Shown here piece after piece: positions 12,256 to 24,351 of a stretch of 64,000 bases of DNA. Position numbers and translations under genes: made by a program. Numbering within the stretch: position 1 is the first letter of the stretch; each line of letters opens with the position of its first letter. The notes below the pieces were generated by a model. The model had not been told where the DNA came from. It searched no databases and saw only the letters and a list, made by a program, of their open reading frames with translations. Source of the DNA: Melastoma dodecandrum (lineage: Eukaryota; Streptophyta; Magnoliopsida; Myrtales; Melastomataceae); NCBI GenBank assembly GCA_029817715.1, contig JARUPY010000409.1, forward strand, positions 1 through 64,000, in the 5' to 3' direction.

Positions 12256-12263
12256 GTGATGAA
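12256..12263. repeat. hAT target site duplication, right copy
   Basis: GTGATGAA directly after the right inverted repeat. It pairs with the left copy at 8640-8647. Confidence 0.8.
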
Positions 12264-12401
12264 GGATGAGTTCGAAAAATCCCGAGACCTTTGCCACAAG
12301 AAGAAGATAGATTTAAGTTGGGTGATTTAAGAAGAAATTGAGATGAAATATAAAATGAAGTGGTGGGCAATCTGTTTCAGAGGAGGGAAAGAGAGGAGTA
12401 T

Positions 12402-13095
12402 TGTTTAAAACAGATAATATTGGGCCATTGATTGTGATTTGAGTAAATCACAGTCAACGATTATAAAGCAAAATCCAATTAAGTCGATTATCGATTGAGA
12501 GAATATATGGATAAACTCTAATCGACTGAGATAATCTAACTCATTCGATGGAGGATTCTTCCAGTCGATGGAAAAAATCCAACTCCATCGATGGAGAATT
12601 CCCCCCGTCGATGGAGAATTCGCCCCGTCGATGGAGAAAATCTAAGTCTCGATGGAGGATTCTCCCTCGATGGAGGATTCCCCGTTCATGGAGAGAAAAT
12701 TTGATGGAGGATTCTCCCCCAAAATCTGAGTTTGGAGGATTCCCCCGGTCCATGGAATCGATGGAGGATTCTCCCCGTTGATGGAAAAAATCTGACTTTT
12801 TGAATAATCTTGTAGATAAGATTTTACAAGTGAAGATCGGAATGAAAACGTAAACCGTCATTGAAGATTCTCTATAAATGGAAGACAGATGAGAAGATCA
12901 ACAACACATCGACACCCAGTCAGATATTTTTGTCTTTATTTTAGTTTTAGGGTATGCAATCTTTAGGACATCCCCATAATCTGTTCAGCGTTCATCAAAG
13001 GAAATTTTTTCGTTCTCTTCTACATCTTTTTCTTTTTGAATCCAATGGGTTCGCCACGATTTGATCGCGACGTGTTGTGGTTTAATTCACAAACA
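12402..13095 (+). repeat. 5' LTR of the tRNA-Phe element
   Basis: 694 bp, starting TGTTTAAAACAG and ending CACAAACA. The U3 part (about 12546-12790) is packed with degenerate GATGGAGGATTCTCC units. The TATA-like tctataaat lies near 12870-12880, followed by a presumed transcribed R/U5 region. Its partner is 30063-30704. Confidence 0.85.
12546..12790 (+). repeat. GATGGAGGATTCTCC repeat array in LTR U3
   Basis: About a dozen imperfect copies of a short unit (cgatggaggattctccccgt and variants) lie just upstream of the LTR TATA box. The same array, with a different unit order, lies in the partner LTR at about 30200-30450. Each unit contains the small palindrome GGA..ATTC..TCC. Possible enhancer-like repeats; open frames across the array are artefacts. 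Confidence 0.75.
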
Positions 13096-13101
13096 CGTTT
13101 T

Positions 13102-13119
13102 TGGTGCGGTGAGCGTGGA
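13102..13119 (+). other. Primer-binding site complementary to tRNA-Phe
   Basis: TGGTGCGGTGAGCGTGGA begins 6 bases after the LTR. It is complementary over 18 nt to the 3' end of plant cytosolic tRNA-Phe (…TCCACGCTCACCGCACCA, from established tRNA sequences). Most plant LTR elements use tRNA-iMet, so this primer choice is less common. Confidence 0.8.
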
Positions 13120-13537
13120 ATGAACTAGAACGCGAATGTAAAATTTGTTGAGAAATTTGTTCGATCGCTCGACGAATATTTGGATGATGCTTTGAAAATT
13201 GCCATTCGAGAGTCGGATGTGCGAATATCTATAAGGAGTGCCCTCTGACATATAACGGAGTGCCTAGATAAAATTGCTCGGGTCTTAGAAAATTTATTCA
13301 GATGCATTCAGATAAAATTGCCATTCAGATGCATATTCATACAAGATTCCTACAAATGGTCGTGAATGATCAATCCGTGCATGATGTTCTAAGAATCAAG
13401 TCAGTATAAAGTAATCTAAAATTACAGTCGAGTGAATTCGTCATGTCATTCGAAAGCATAAAAACACATGTTCCCGGTAAAATTCCAGAAATGATTGTTA
13501 AGGGTGATCGAGTAACGTGGGATGCTTCGAAAATTCA
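13120..13537 (+). other. Internal region of tRNA-Phe element, left part
   Basis: Non-autonomous internal sequence. Two short plus-strand frames are visible, including one from 13443 (MSFESIKTHVPGKIPEMIV), cut by the Tat insertion at about 13542. I do not recognise a gag domain. Confidence 0.4.
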
Positions 13538-13542
13538 ATCGG

Positions 13543-16091
13543 TTAAAACCCTCCGGCCTAGCAATTACGCTGCAGTACGGATGACACAAGGATTCGGACC
13601 CGCTCACCCTGGTGTCCTTCGGTCGACGCCAACACTCGAACGTTGAGGCGTTGCGAAGGAAACCGGGGTCGATCCTCCCTCGATTCCTAATCGGGCCTAC
13701 CCGGGCCCTCGCCAATCGTCTCCGTGCTCTTTGGGAGGCGAAGGGCGATAGGCGGAGTATGATCCGTAGAAGGAATTTCTGGGAGAATCAGGAGCGGCTC
13801 ATGTCGCCTTCCCTCATCCATGATGGCTCCGTAAAAATGGTTGTTGTCGCTTAACCTAGGTAAGCTAATACGGAGTCGCCACCGACTTATTTTTTAAACT
13901 ATTTAAGTCGGAAAAACAGTTCGGTTCGAGGATCCCTATTTACTAGCTCTTACATCTAATCATGTGAAGCTGTGACGTTTGCTCCAAAAATTTGCTTTTG
14001 GTTAACAGGCATTGGACCCGATCCGGGCATGACTCCGGATACATATCAAGTGGGTATGTAATTTGATTCGAGGAGGCTCGCACCTCCCCTTTGTACCTGA
14101 AATGTCGGTTAGGGCCACTTTACTTCAGACCGACGATTTTTAGGCAGCGGTAGATCCAACCAAATGTTGTTTATTACATGCTCCTTGGAGCCTTCAGTCT
14201 TCGAAATTCGTCTTGTCGAATTCTCGTGAAGCTCGATTGATTTTCATGCAAATCAAACCAGAATGCGGTGGAAAAAAATGGTGATCAGAAAACTCTAATT
14301 AATACATGTCAAATAATTAGAAGTGATTGAGTGAGTAAAAATGATACTCACGGAGCGTTGTGTGGCCCGTTGATGTCGATCCTTCGCGATGTCGGGAGAT
14401 AATGTTACTTGGTAGTAGATTCATTTCAACGTGGTTGTTCAAATGAATGCGGGACCCTCGCCGTGTTGTCATGCAAGACATATGAAAGTGGAGACAATGA
14501 AATTTGAGTTAGAAACATAACTACAATTATCTGAAAACTTGTAAAATTACAAATAGTTCCATAGTTGTATTATCTGATTCTCGACCGTAGTAGTTTTGCT
14601 GCCTTTAAAAAAAAACATGTATAACTTTCGGCTCGTCCATGAAAATGAGCCTATTTATACTTGAAAGAAAGCTCTTCAAGTCAGGAATCCAATAGTACAA
14701 GTTTAATGTCAATATGAGGTCTGGAACGCACGTTGTGAATGAAAGGGTGAGGCACCAACATGTAGATCCGAACCTTCGACAGTTTTGTTGCTTCTTAGAA
14801 AAACGTGTATAACTTTTAGTTCACACAAAAACGAGCCTACTTATTCTCAAAATAAAGCTCTTCAAGTCAGGCATCTAATGGCGTATGTTTTAGGTTAAAA
14901 TGAGTTCCAGACAGAAAGTTAAAAGTGAAAAAGTGAACTGCCGACATGCAGATCCGAACCTAGGGGTGTTCGGATTCTTTGAGAACACTCCATTCATGTG
15001 TGAATTGCATGTCATTCTAAAACCACTGAACTTCTGTGCACGAAACACCATATACAGCTAATATGACATGTCTAAAGTATATTTGAAGTTCGACGTACGG
15101 CAAAAAGGCAAACGAGCATGTCCAGACGTGTGAAACTCGGTTGGTTGCAACCAATTTAGTGTTTTATTCGTAAATCCTAGGGTAAGAACTCAAATTGTGC
15201 TTGGTTGGTGTTCTCAGAATCCTATTTAAGTTAGGAATCAAATGCAAGTGGTTTCGCGCGATTCCGACAAGTACACCGAAAGATATACAGCAAAAACTTA
15301 AGGTCGCACAGGCAGATCCGAGGCATGCTTAGACTTATGAGTTGTTTTGGCTCGATTGGGTTTTGTAACACATCCCAACATGCAAGAACGTGTGAAGGGG
15401 AGGGAGTGTGAGTGTCTTGGCCTGCTTGTGCGACCAGGGGATATCTCCGAGAGTCGACTCCCGGCTGTCGAACCCTTGCACCTGCTCAAACAAGAAATCG
15501 TCAAAACAAAAGGAGTCCGCCCGTGAAGCCACGAGGCTACGGGAGGTGGCAGTCGAGTTTTCCTCATCTTTGGACGAGAGAAGACAGGTCCTAGACACCA
15601 AAGACGGTGAGGGGAGAACGTCGGAGGTTGTCCGGGGCCGTCGACTTATGAAGCCGCAACATGTTCTCCGCGATCGGGCTAGTTGGGGGTTTTCCATTAC
15701 TCCCTGAGCTTACCTTGTTCGAGAAGTTTGCCGGGAGGAAAGGGAGAGGCTTCGAAAAAATGCTTGGAAGGAGGATGCGTCGTGTGTTTGGAGAACTTGT
15801 CCCCCGAAAGTATATAACCGAGTTGGAATTCTTCTGTGTAAAAGGGGTATTTCTTTTCTTTTTGAGGATGAAGACCTTTGTCCTCTAAGGAGATGGGGTG
15901 TCCGGGAGAAAAACGGAGTCAACTTCCCCAGAAGGGATGTGCCGAAAAAACCAAAGGAAGATGGGAGTCTTGGGCGTAAAAATGGAGGATGGTCTTTTGG
16001 TTCGTTGGAGTCTTACGTGTAGTTGGCGGCTAAGGTTGCAGGTCGGGAGGAGCCTTTTTCCCGATTTCTCCCACAATTTGGGGTTTCTACA
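13543..16091 (-). repeat. 3' LTR of Tat-1
   Basis: On the minus strand it starts TGTAGAAACC at 16091, directly after a polypurine tract. It matches 27050-29751 along its length, for example gattcggacccgctc at about 13590 and 27105. The far end is blurred: homology stops around 13549 and the last bases differ from the other LTR. Short open frames inside both copies are LTR sequence, not genes. Confidence 0.85.
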
Positions 16092-16105
16092 GTTTGCCCC
16101 TCCTT
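16092..16105 (-). other. Polypurine tract of Tat-1
   Basis: On the minus strand the sequence aaggaggggcaaac abuts the LTR start TGTAGA, as expected for the plus-strand primer. It fixes the LTR boundary at 16091. Confidence 0.75.
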
Positions 16106-17389
16106 GCGGGAGAATCTGAGAAGATTTTCTCGCAAGGACGTCACAGATACCCCCATTTTGAACTCGGGGTGTTCTCGGTAGATTTGTACCTTGAGATCTC
16201 ATCGAGAAAAATTATTAGCAATAATTATTACACAATTAGCCAGTCGAAGCGTTTCGTTGGGGTTGGACGACTGATTGATGTCGATGGTCCGCTTTGGGGA
16301 GTATTTTCCTCCTGATTTGTCGGGGAAATAGCACCTTTGCTCTTGCGAAAGGTTTTTTTTTGGCTCTGATGCTTTATTTTGCTCTTTTTGATTCTGTGCT
16401 TTGCTCTTGAAGACTTTGTTCTTCGCGTTTATTTTGCTTTTCTTTATCGAACTATAAGAAATTTTCCCTATTTTCTTTTCTTGTCATTTTGTTGGAGATG
16501 CTTTGGACTCCTCGGGGATTCGTGTTTCCCATTGGGTTGATAAAGTTGTCTATCTTTGTGATTGATTCGATTGGCACGCATGTCTATTGATGGTGTTTTG
16601 CCGCTTTAACCTTGAGGAAGTGTTGCCTCTATGTTCTAGCGCTTCTAGTTTCTTATTATAGGATCTCCTTTAACTTCGATGTGAGGACTAAGGTGGTCCT
16701 TAGATTAAGAGGGAATAGTGCATGCGGAAACTTTGACTTTGGCTCGGAGGGGAAACTTTGTTCGAGATTTTCCACCCAACCGCCCACACCTTTGTTCGTA
16801 ATGCAGGATGTTCATATACCTACACTCGCCAAAGAGTGGGAAAACAAGTGAGCTCATGTAACTCGTCATGATAACAAGTGAGCTCGAGTGACTTATTTCT
16901 TTAGAGTAGAAACGATGTTTGTTCATGTAACTTCGTTTTTTGCAAGAAAGGTGAAATAGAGTTTTGATACTTCCCCTTTTTGCTTCGCCAGTGCATCTTT
17001 GTCCGTAGGAATCAAATGATTGACGAAACTGCAATAAGTCTTTGGCTTGAAACTTTGCCACCCTGCCACCCTTACCTTTATCATAGGAGTTGTGTACCAT
17101 TCGTGTGAGGAGCTCTTGTACCTGCCCATGAGACAAAGGACGTAAGGTGAAATAAGCTCATGTAATTTCGCTTAGATTTTGACGAGGAGAGTAATGATAG
17201 TGTAATTCTCCCTTTTCATGTAAGTTGTCGGCGTCCTCGCCCCGATTGACTCTCTAGGGACATAAAGGAATTTCACTAATGGAGATCATTTCGATGTTCT
17301 GGCTTGAAACTTTGACACGTTTTAGATGTAATATCGTCGGAGAACATCTGCATTGATTGCTTGCGGTAGGTCTCTTTCGTCCATCTTTG
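16106..17389 (-). other. 3' untranslated region of Tat-1
   Basis: Non-coding sequence between the integrase end and the polypurine tract, the zone that is long and variable in Tat elements. The phrase gagctcatgtaactcg and variants recur at about 16850-16935 and 17150, but there is no regular array. Confidence 0.6.
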
Positions 17390-18610
17390 TTAGGATTGTT
17401 GTTCCTCCCGAAAAGGCTTGTTTGACGACGAATGGCCATTCTAGTTTGGAGCGAATTTTCCCATGGGATCTCTGACATTCGATAAGATCCGTTTGAGGAC
17501 AAGGTCGCCTGGATTGTATCTGATCGGCCTAACCTTCTTGTTAGATGCCCTGGACATGCGCTGTTGATAGCATTGCATATGATGGGCGGCAGTAAGTCAT
17601 TTCTCGCCTATGAAGTCGAGGTGAGCAAGCTGATGGTTAGCTTTCTCTTCTTTTGTCATGTTGCTTTGGGACGAGATTCTGAGAGTCGATAGTTTGACTT
17701 CTGCTGGAATGACTGCTTGGGTACCGTAAACGAGCTCGAAGGGAATTGCCCCAGTAGGCAATTAACGCGAAATGGAGTTTCTCGTGCTAGTCGCGATACG
17801 TAATTGCTATTTTCTGAAGGATCTTGTTTGCAGCTTCGACTCCACCATTCATTTGTGGACGGTACGGTGAAGAGTTAAGATGCTTTATCCGGAACTCCTT
17901 GCAGAGGGAGTCCATTAGTTTGCTGTTGAAGTTGGCCCCGTTGTCGGTGACTAGTAGTTATGGAACTCCATATCTGGCGATGATGTTGGCCTGCATAAAT
18001 CGCACGACGTTGTTCGCCGTAACTTCCTTGAAAGATTGGGCTTCGACCCATTTAGTGAAATAATCGATGGCAACTTGGAGGAATCGATGTCCGTTGGATG
18101 CCTTGAGATTAATCGGTCCAATTACATCCATGCCCCACATTAAGAACGACCACGGTTCGAAGAGTGGGTAAAGTCTTGTTGGGGGCACATACACCTTGTT
18201 GTTGTAAATCTGACACTTGTGACAAGTCTTGACGTATTTGATGCAATCGGCCTCGATTGTGAGCTAATAGTGGCCTTGGCGCATTATCTTCTGGGCGAGT
18301 GCAAATCCATTCATGTGTGGTCCGCAAATGCCTTCATATACTTCAAAGATAAGGGTTTGAGCTTTTTGCTCAGTGACGCACCGCATGAGGGTTGTCGTGA
18401 ATGATTTCTTGTACAGGGTGTCACTATCAAGGAAGTAACCTCTTGCGATTCTTTGGATGAACTTGAGATCTTTTCCCGTGCTTCCTTTGGGAAAAGTATC
18501 TGACTCTACGTAGGCCTTGATGTCTGAGAACCATGGTGATGAGCCTTTAGTTGGGCATGGCTCAGTATGCATACAACTTGGGTCGTCAGCAATGTTGATA
18601 CGGAGAGGTT
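17390..18610 (-). pseudogene. Tat-1 integrase
   Basis: Degenerate integrase on the minus strand. A zinc-binding entry is followed by the core, with WGMDVIGPI, YFTKWVEAQSFKEVTANNVVRF and ARYGVP (about 17958-18194), then a C-terminal segment near 17390-17460 with VVKQAFSGG-like sequence in a shifted frame, the usual end of Tat integrases. Several stops and frame changes. It would have inserted the cDNA copy; no longer functional. Confidence 0.85.
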
Positions 18611-19251
18611 CAATGTCCATCTCTCCGGCCAACATAATCATTGATGCAAGGACCGCAAGAAAACGCGTCTGCAAAACTGTTGTCCGCCCGTAGGAGATAG
18701 TTGAACTCAATGTCGGTAAATTGGCTAGCAAATGTCTGTAAGTAGTCCTGGTATGGGATGAACTTTGGATCCCATGTACGCCATGCTCCATTTGTCTGAA
18801 AGATGATGAGTGCTGAATCTCCATAGACATCGAGGAATTGGGCTCTCATGTCAAGTGCGCGTAACAAGCCGATGATACACGCTTCATACTCGACGATGTT
18901 GTTTGTGCAAGGGAATGTGACCTTGGCCGCCATTGGGTGGTATTGTCCGTCTGGTGATATTATCACGGCTCCAATGCTTGATCCCGAGGAGTTGACGGCA
19001 CAATCGAAGTACATTGTCCACCTTGGTTTTGGATCCACGAGAAAGATTTTCTCATAAGGTAATTTGACCTCTAGAGGTGAATCATCTGCTCCCGGATACT
19101 CATCAATGTGATCAGCAATTGTTCTGCCTTTGATTGATTTCGTAAAGTGAAATCTGACGTCGAATTCGGCTAACTTCAACTGCCATTTGGAGATTCTTCC
19201 CATCAGTGTTGGTTTGTCGAAGAGATACTTTAGCGGATCATTCTCGGACAC
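18610..19251 (-). pseudogene. Tat-1 second (archaeal-type) RNase H
   Basis: Open for 213 codons on the minus strand. It starts in the end of the first RNase H (SENDPLKYLFDKPTLMGRISKW, WQLKLAEFDVRFHFTKSIKG) and continues into an RNase H of the aRH type: KPRWTMYFDCAVNSSGSSIG, NNIVEYEACIIGLLRALDM, VYGDSALIIFQTNG, LLRADNSFADA. The usual FDGA catalytic motif reads FDCA here. The extra RNase H is a known hallmark of Tat elements. Flanking frames are broken. Confidence 0.88.
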
Positions 19252-20340
19252 CCTCGGACACCCTCGGACACCAACAGGATCTCATAGTGGAGAGTATACT
19301 GTCGGAGTCGGTGTAGAACCCAAGTGAGTGCGCAACAGGTATGTTTTGAAGCGGTGTATCGAGCGTCGCAGTCTGTGAACTCCTTGCTCAAGTAGTAGGC
19401 AGCGTGTTCCTTAGCACCTGGTAGTTGATGGACGGGCATGGCTCCGAATGACTCTTCTCTAACCGTGAGATAGAGCGTAAGAGGATGCCCCGGCATTGGC
19501 GGGACTAGAACGGGTGGCTTTGTCAAGTACATTTTGATTTGTTTAAACGCGATCTTGCAATTATCGTCCCATTCGAATTTGACGTCCTTCCTCAATTTCT
19601 TGAACAGAGGTTTACACGTATCGACAAAGTTAGAAATGAATCTCCCTATGTAGTTGACATGACCCATGAAGCCTAGGATTTCTTTGACTGACCTTGGAGC
19701 CGGGAGATCGTGGATTGCCTTGATCTTGTCAGGGTCGATCTCGATGCCCTTCTGCTAACAACGAACCCGAGGAGCTTGCCTAATGTTGCCCCAAATATGC
19801 ATTAGGCCGGATTGAGGCGTAACTTGTATTTACGGAGTCGTTTAAACAATTTACGGAGGACGTCCGTGTGGTCTTGCTCTGCCTTGGACTTGGCGATCAT
19901 GTCATCGACGTAAACTTCCATTTCACGGTGCATCATGTCATGGAACAAAACCACCATCGCTCGTTGATATGTTGCCCCAGCGTTCTTTAGCCCGAAGGAC
20001 ATCACCCGGTAGGAGAACGTGCCCCAAGGGGTTGTGAAGGTTGTCTTTTCTTTGTCTTCTTCGGCCATGCGGATTTGATTATAGCTGGAGAATCCATCCA
20101 TGAAAGAGAATCCGTTAAAGCCAACGGTGTTGTCCACCAACAAGTCAATGTGCGGCAGTGGAAAGTTGTCTTTGGGGCTGGCCTTGTTGAGTTCGCAGTA
20201 GTTGACGCAGACTCGGACCTTTCCGTTTTTCTTGATCATGGGAACGATGTTTACAACCCACTGTGGATAACTGGCTACCTCAATGAAGGTTACTTTGAGG
20301 AGTTTGTCGACTTCTTCTTTGATGGCGAGGGCTAGCTCGG
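19230..20340 (-). pseudogene. Tat-1 reverse transcriptase and RNase H
   Basis: Two main frames on the minus strand. 19802-20239 has MIKKNGKVRVCVNYCELNKA, FPLPHIDLLVDN, GTFSYRVMSFGLKNAGATYQ and the catalytic box EVYVDDMIAKS. 19230-19667 has MGHVNYIGRFISNF and the first RNase H region (GHPLTLYLTV, KEHAAYYLSKEF). A stop or frame change lies between them near 19740-19800, and a 10-bp unit is tripled at 19243-19272. Not functional. Confidence 0.9.
19243..19272. repeat. 10-bp tandem triplication
   Basis: The unit tcggacaccc occurs three times head to tail within the RNase H coding region of Tat-1. The addition of 20 bases shifts the reading frame, a small slippage lesion. Confidence 0.7.
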
Positions 20341-21347
20341 GTTAGTACCGGCATTGCTTCTGCTTTGTCAGAGTAATCGATAGATTAGTAGGGATTTTGT
20401 GCTCCACTATTGCTGAATCTAATCCCGACATGTCTGCGTACGTCCAGCGAAGATGTCTGAGAACTCTTTGAGTATATTGACGATGTCTTTGGCCTCGTCC
20501 GTTGGTAAGTCCGCATTGATGAATAACTCCTTGGGTTCATCTTTGTTCTCGATGTTGATCGACACAGGTTCTTGCAACGTGATCTCTTTCAGTTCTTCGT
20601 GTCGTTGGAGACCGTGCTCCAGACCATGATATACCTATCGAGGGATTTTGGATCGTCTATCACCTCTTCGTCTTGCTCTTGTATATTTTCAGAGGTGATC
20701 GAAGCAGTTGTTGGGTTATGCTCCATAGTTACTTCTCGTTGAAAGGCAGTCATATGCTCCAAAGCGGACATCGGGTAATGACCTACGTGACTTGCTCTGT
20801 GGAGTTTTCGGGTGTTCCCGAAGCGCCGTTCCTGTTTAGAAGGAATACATCAGGTGCAAAGCTTTATAAGGAGGGTATCATTGCGTAATAAATCTAAAGG
20901 ATGGTGAATCATGTGTATTAGACAAAAGGGAGCGTCGTGGGATCAGGCCTCCTCTTCGTTTGCTCAGATTCGCCCTTTGTGATCAACGGTCCAATCCCAC
21001 CGGCACTCCAACACTACCTAGGGTCGCGTTACGTACGGACATCTTTGCTAGTCCTCGACCAGAATGTAGCAAGGCATCTATCTTAGACTCGACTAATCTA
21101 CGTGCAGAAAAGTAAAGTTGGAAAGGTTCACCCTTCGAGTGGCATGTCGGGCTCGGTTGGGTTCAACGCTTCCAACATGTTGACTTCTTCTTCAGGCTCA
21201 TATGCCTCGGTCTTCTTGTCCTTCTTCTCGTTAGCTTCTGTGTTGGTGGCTGAGAATCCGCTCGCTCGTTCGGAGGGGGTACTCCAGTCCTCGGAGGCGT
21301 CCTGGCGGCATTAGCACTACTCAAGCTTGAAAGTGCGGTGCCCCGGC

Positions 21348-22844
21348 TTACCGAATGTACATCGGCATTTGATTTAGAAGAATGGCGACATTGGGGGGTA
21401 TGAAGTGAGCCCGCATGCGAGGTCGGTGTCTTTGACCGTGCCCTTCATTCACCGGGATAACGTTAACATGTTCAATAGTCTCATGCTCGCCAACATGCAT
21501 ATTGACCTCTTCTTCTGGCCCATCAACCCGAATCTTCACGTTTTCTAGCTCCTCGGAGAAGATCTCGCCTTCCAATGTCACCGTAGATGAACGAACGAAA
21601 CGGATGAATGCGCCACCGGTGCGTTTGTCTTGCTTGTTCCGTACCTTACCTTTGAACCCGAGCCCGCTAGTCCCTACCGGGGCGGGAATACTGATCGGAT
21701 AGATTATTCCTTGTCCCCTGACTCCAAGTCCTTGGCCCAGCTGATATCCATGTCTAAGGAACTCCTTCGCAGCGCTAATGTTGCCAGGGGTCATCAGAAG
21801 GTCCGACTTAAAGTCCCTTCTGACCATGTTCACCATATCCAGTGCCTGAGCTGTCGACGGTTCCCCAGCCGGCTCACCAACATACGGCATGTCGATTTCA
21901 TGGCAGAGCTCCATGGTGTGTTCCCCTTTGATAGTGACGAGCTTGCCATCGGAAAGGAAGCGTACAACCTAGTGTAGGGTGGAGGGAATTGCCTCGGCCT
22001 AGTGAATCCACGGGCGTCCAAGCAACATGTTGAAGGAGCCGACGGTCTCAAGTATTTGGAAGACTGAGGAAACGAGAGTTGGCCCTACTTTGATCTCCAG
22101 AGTGGCTTCACCATGGGCTTATCATTTAGCATCGTTAAAGGCCCGAATGGTTAGACTCGAAGGGGGGAGCTTTTCCAAATTGACACCAAGGTTCTGAGCC
22201 ATAGGAAGTGGGATAATGTTAGCCCCTGATCCACCGTCTATAAGGACTTTGGAGACGGTAGTGTCACGACATTTGAGCATGATAAACAAAGCACTGTTAT
22301 GATCGCTCCCTTGTTCTGGCAAGTAATCTTCCGAGAAAGTGATCGCGTCGTTTGCCAGCATCCCGTTCATGTATGAATCCAATGCGTTGACCTCAACTTG
22401 TTCTGGTACATGTACTTCAGCCAAGAACTTCTCCAACATTTCCCTGTGTTTGTCGGAGGAGTGAATGAGGTCGAGGAGTGAAATTTGAGCTGGTTGCTTT
22501 CTCAGTTGCTCGACGATGCCATAGTAGCTTTCTTTCACGGCGTAGATCACCTTCCAGATCTGTTCATTCGATGGCGCCGTGGGTTTCGATGATTCTGCAT
22601 GTAGTTGAGCTTCAGGGGTGGCCACCAGTTTTTCGGAACAGGTGATGTGTTCAACTTCTGTACTTGGTAGCGCATAACTGGGCCCGATCACTACAGGAAT
22701 CCTTTTTTCCTTTAAAGGTGAGCTCCCCACCCGGGAGAACGTTCCAGGTTGTGCTTCCCTCACTGGAACGTAGACATACGGTGCTTTGGACCTCCAAGGG
22801 TTTATCAATGTGAAACCATCCGGTAGTACTAAGGTTGCCGACAT
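21348..22844 (-). pseudogene. Tat-1 protease region and linker
   Basis: On the minus strand, 22122-22844 ends in a retroviral-type aspartic protease entry, with FIMLKCRDTTVSKVLIDGGSGAN (active-site region IDGGSGAN) and NLGVNLEKLPPSSLTIRAFND. After a frame break it continues at 21348-21914 with a linker carrying EFLRHGYQLGQGLGVRG, the Gly-rich patch typical between protease and RT in Tat polyproteins. A zinc-knuckle-free, RG-rich tail of gag lies just upstream, near 22860-22920. Confidence 0.85.
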
Positions 22845-23001
22845 TGGATGTGCCCCTCCGTTAGGCTGATTTCAGCCTCGACCTTGACCTCTACCTCGAC
22901 CTCGGCCTCTGTTGGCATGAACCATATTGACATGCTCTGTAGTTCTTTGCTTTCGTACATATGAATCTCCTCCTCCTGGTCAGCCAGTGGTGAGAAGGTG
23001 A

Positions 23002-23549
23002 TGCGGGGTTAGCAAGGAATAAATGATTCCAATACCGAAATGATGGGGAATGTCACTGTAGGTGCGGAAGGAGTGACGTGGGAATGGTCGGAAGGGTAGA
23101 TAATGAAATGGAATGGCTGAATGTATGGGTATGATGGATAGGTTAAGATCAACCTCCACGGATACAGATACACCACCGTGAAAGAAGACTCGGATAGAAC
23201 TCGCCTGTCACATGGATACAGACACACTGTGAACAAGAACAAGGGCGAGGAAGAACACGGAGGATATAGGCACACCACCACCGGTTGATACACTCTACTC
23301 AATCTGCACTTGGAATCCACCAAATGAAGAACGAGGTTGAAATAGAATCCACTCCTTCGGATAGAAAGACAAAAGTTTAATCTGGGTTGAAAAGTCTGAA
23401 TAATCTGATTGCTCAACTCTTACAATGCCAGGGCTTATATAGGCTGCCCATGGAAAGACAATAAAGGAAACGAAATAAAAGATAATGGAAATAAAATAAA
23501 GGATATGATCATAAAATGAGGAAATGAATTATTTTATTTCATCCCGACA
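23002..23549 (-). mobile_element. Probable solo LTR inside Tat-1 gag
   Basis: About 550 bp with ends TGTCGGG...CCCCGCA on the minus strand and a TATATAAGC promoter motif about 115 bases in, unlike the flanking gag coding sequence. It splits gag from its basic tail. I could not find a clean target duplication (flanks ggtga and agatc), so the boundaries are approximate. Confidence 0.5.
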
Positions 23550-24351
23550 AGATCTGAAAAAATAATGGAGCAGGGTAGTGGAATAGGCTTGATCTGCGTG
23601 GCCATCTCGCGGACGCGGTGGGCGAAGGTCTTGATCGATTCTCCTCGAAATCTGCGTAGCTTGCGGAGATCAGAAAGTGTCGGCGCCATCTTGACATTAA
23701 AATTGTAATAGTTAATAAAATCAAGTGCCAGTTCCTTAAAGGTTGTGTACTCCCTCATGTCCTTGGAGTAGTACCACTGGATTGCAGACTCTACTAGGCT
23801 TTCTCGGAACATGGTGATGCGGAGCTTGTCATCCGCGGGTAGAATGACATCTTATGGCAGAAGTGCTTAAGATGTAGTTTGGGGCAACCCGTGCCCTTAA
23901 ATTTCTCAAATTCTGGGAGCTTGAACTTGGGCGGCGTCTAGAAATGGGGCACCTGGAAGTCATTGTACTCCTACGTACGTGTATGGTACCCCTGGAGTGT
24001 ATTGATGCGCTCCTCGAGCCTCGCGAGACGCTTAGCCTCTGCTTCCTGTATTGATGAAATCTTCGCCTCGAGTCTTGTTTCGAAGGCACTCGCTTATCTC
24101 TCTTCCCCTAACAACTCATCTACAATGGTTGCATTACGGGTTTTGGGACTGAGCGAGCTTGGCTCTTCACGTGGGGCCGAGGGAGTCTCATCTGGTTGTG
24201 GCACCCCAAAGCTGGGAGTTGGGACGCTAGTGAAGTAAGGAATTGGCCTTTCTTCTGAAAATGAGGTCTGAGCGTGGGGAGTCGACTCGAACGCCGTTGG
24301 GATGTAAGGGGTTAGCCTGGAAGCTAGCGGTTGGGGATAGTAGGGCGACAT
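23550..24351 (-). pseudogene. Tat-1 gag
   Basis: On the minus strand a Pro/Ser-rich N-terminal part (24094-24351) leads through a charged coiled segment to the gag core at 23550-23812: MFRESLVESAIQWYYSKDM, FKELALDFINYYNFNVKMAP, SIKTFAHRVREMATQIKP. Several frame breaks. The core ends where a probable solo LTR is inserted at about 23549. Confidence 0.8.

Noticed and set aside
12541..12861. Repetitive Ser/Ile/Asp-rich open frames
   Set aside because: They only translate the GATGGAGGATTCTCC array in the LTR.
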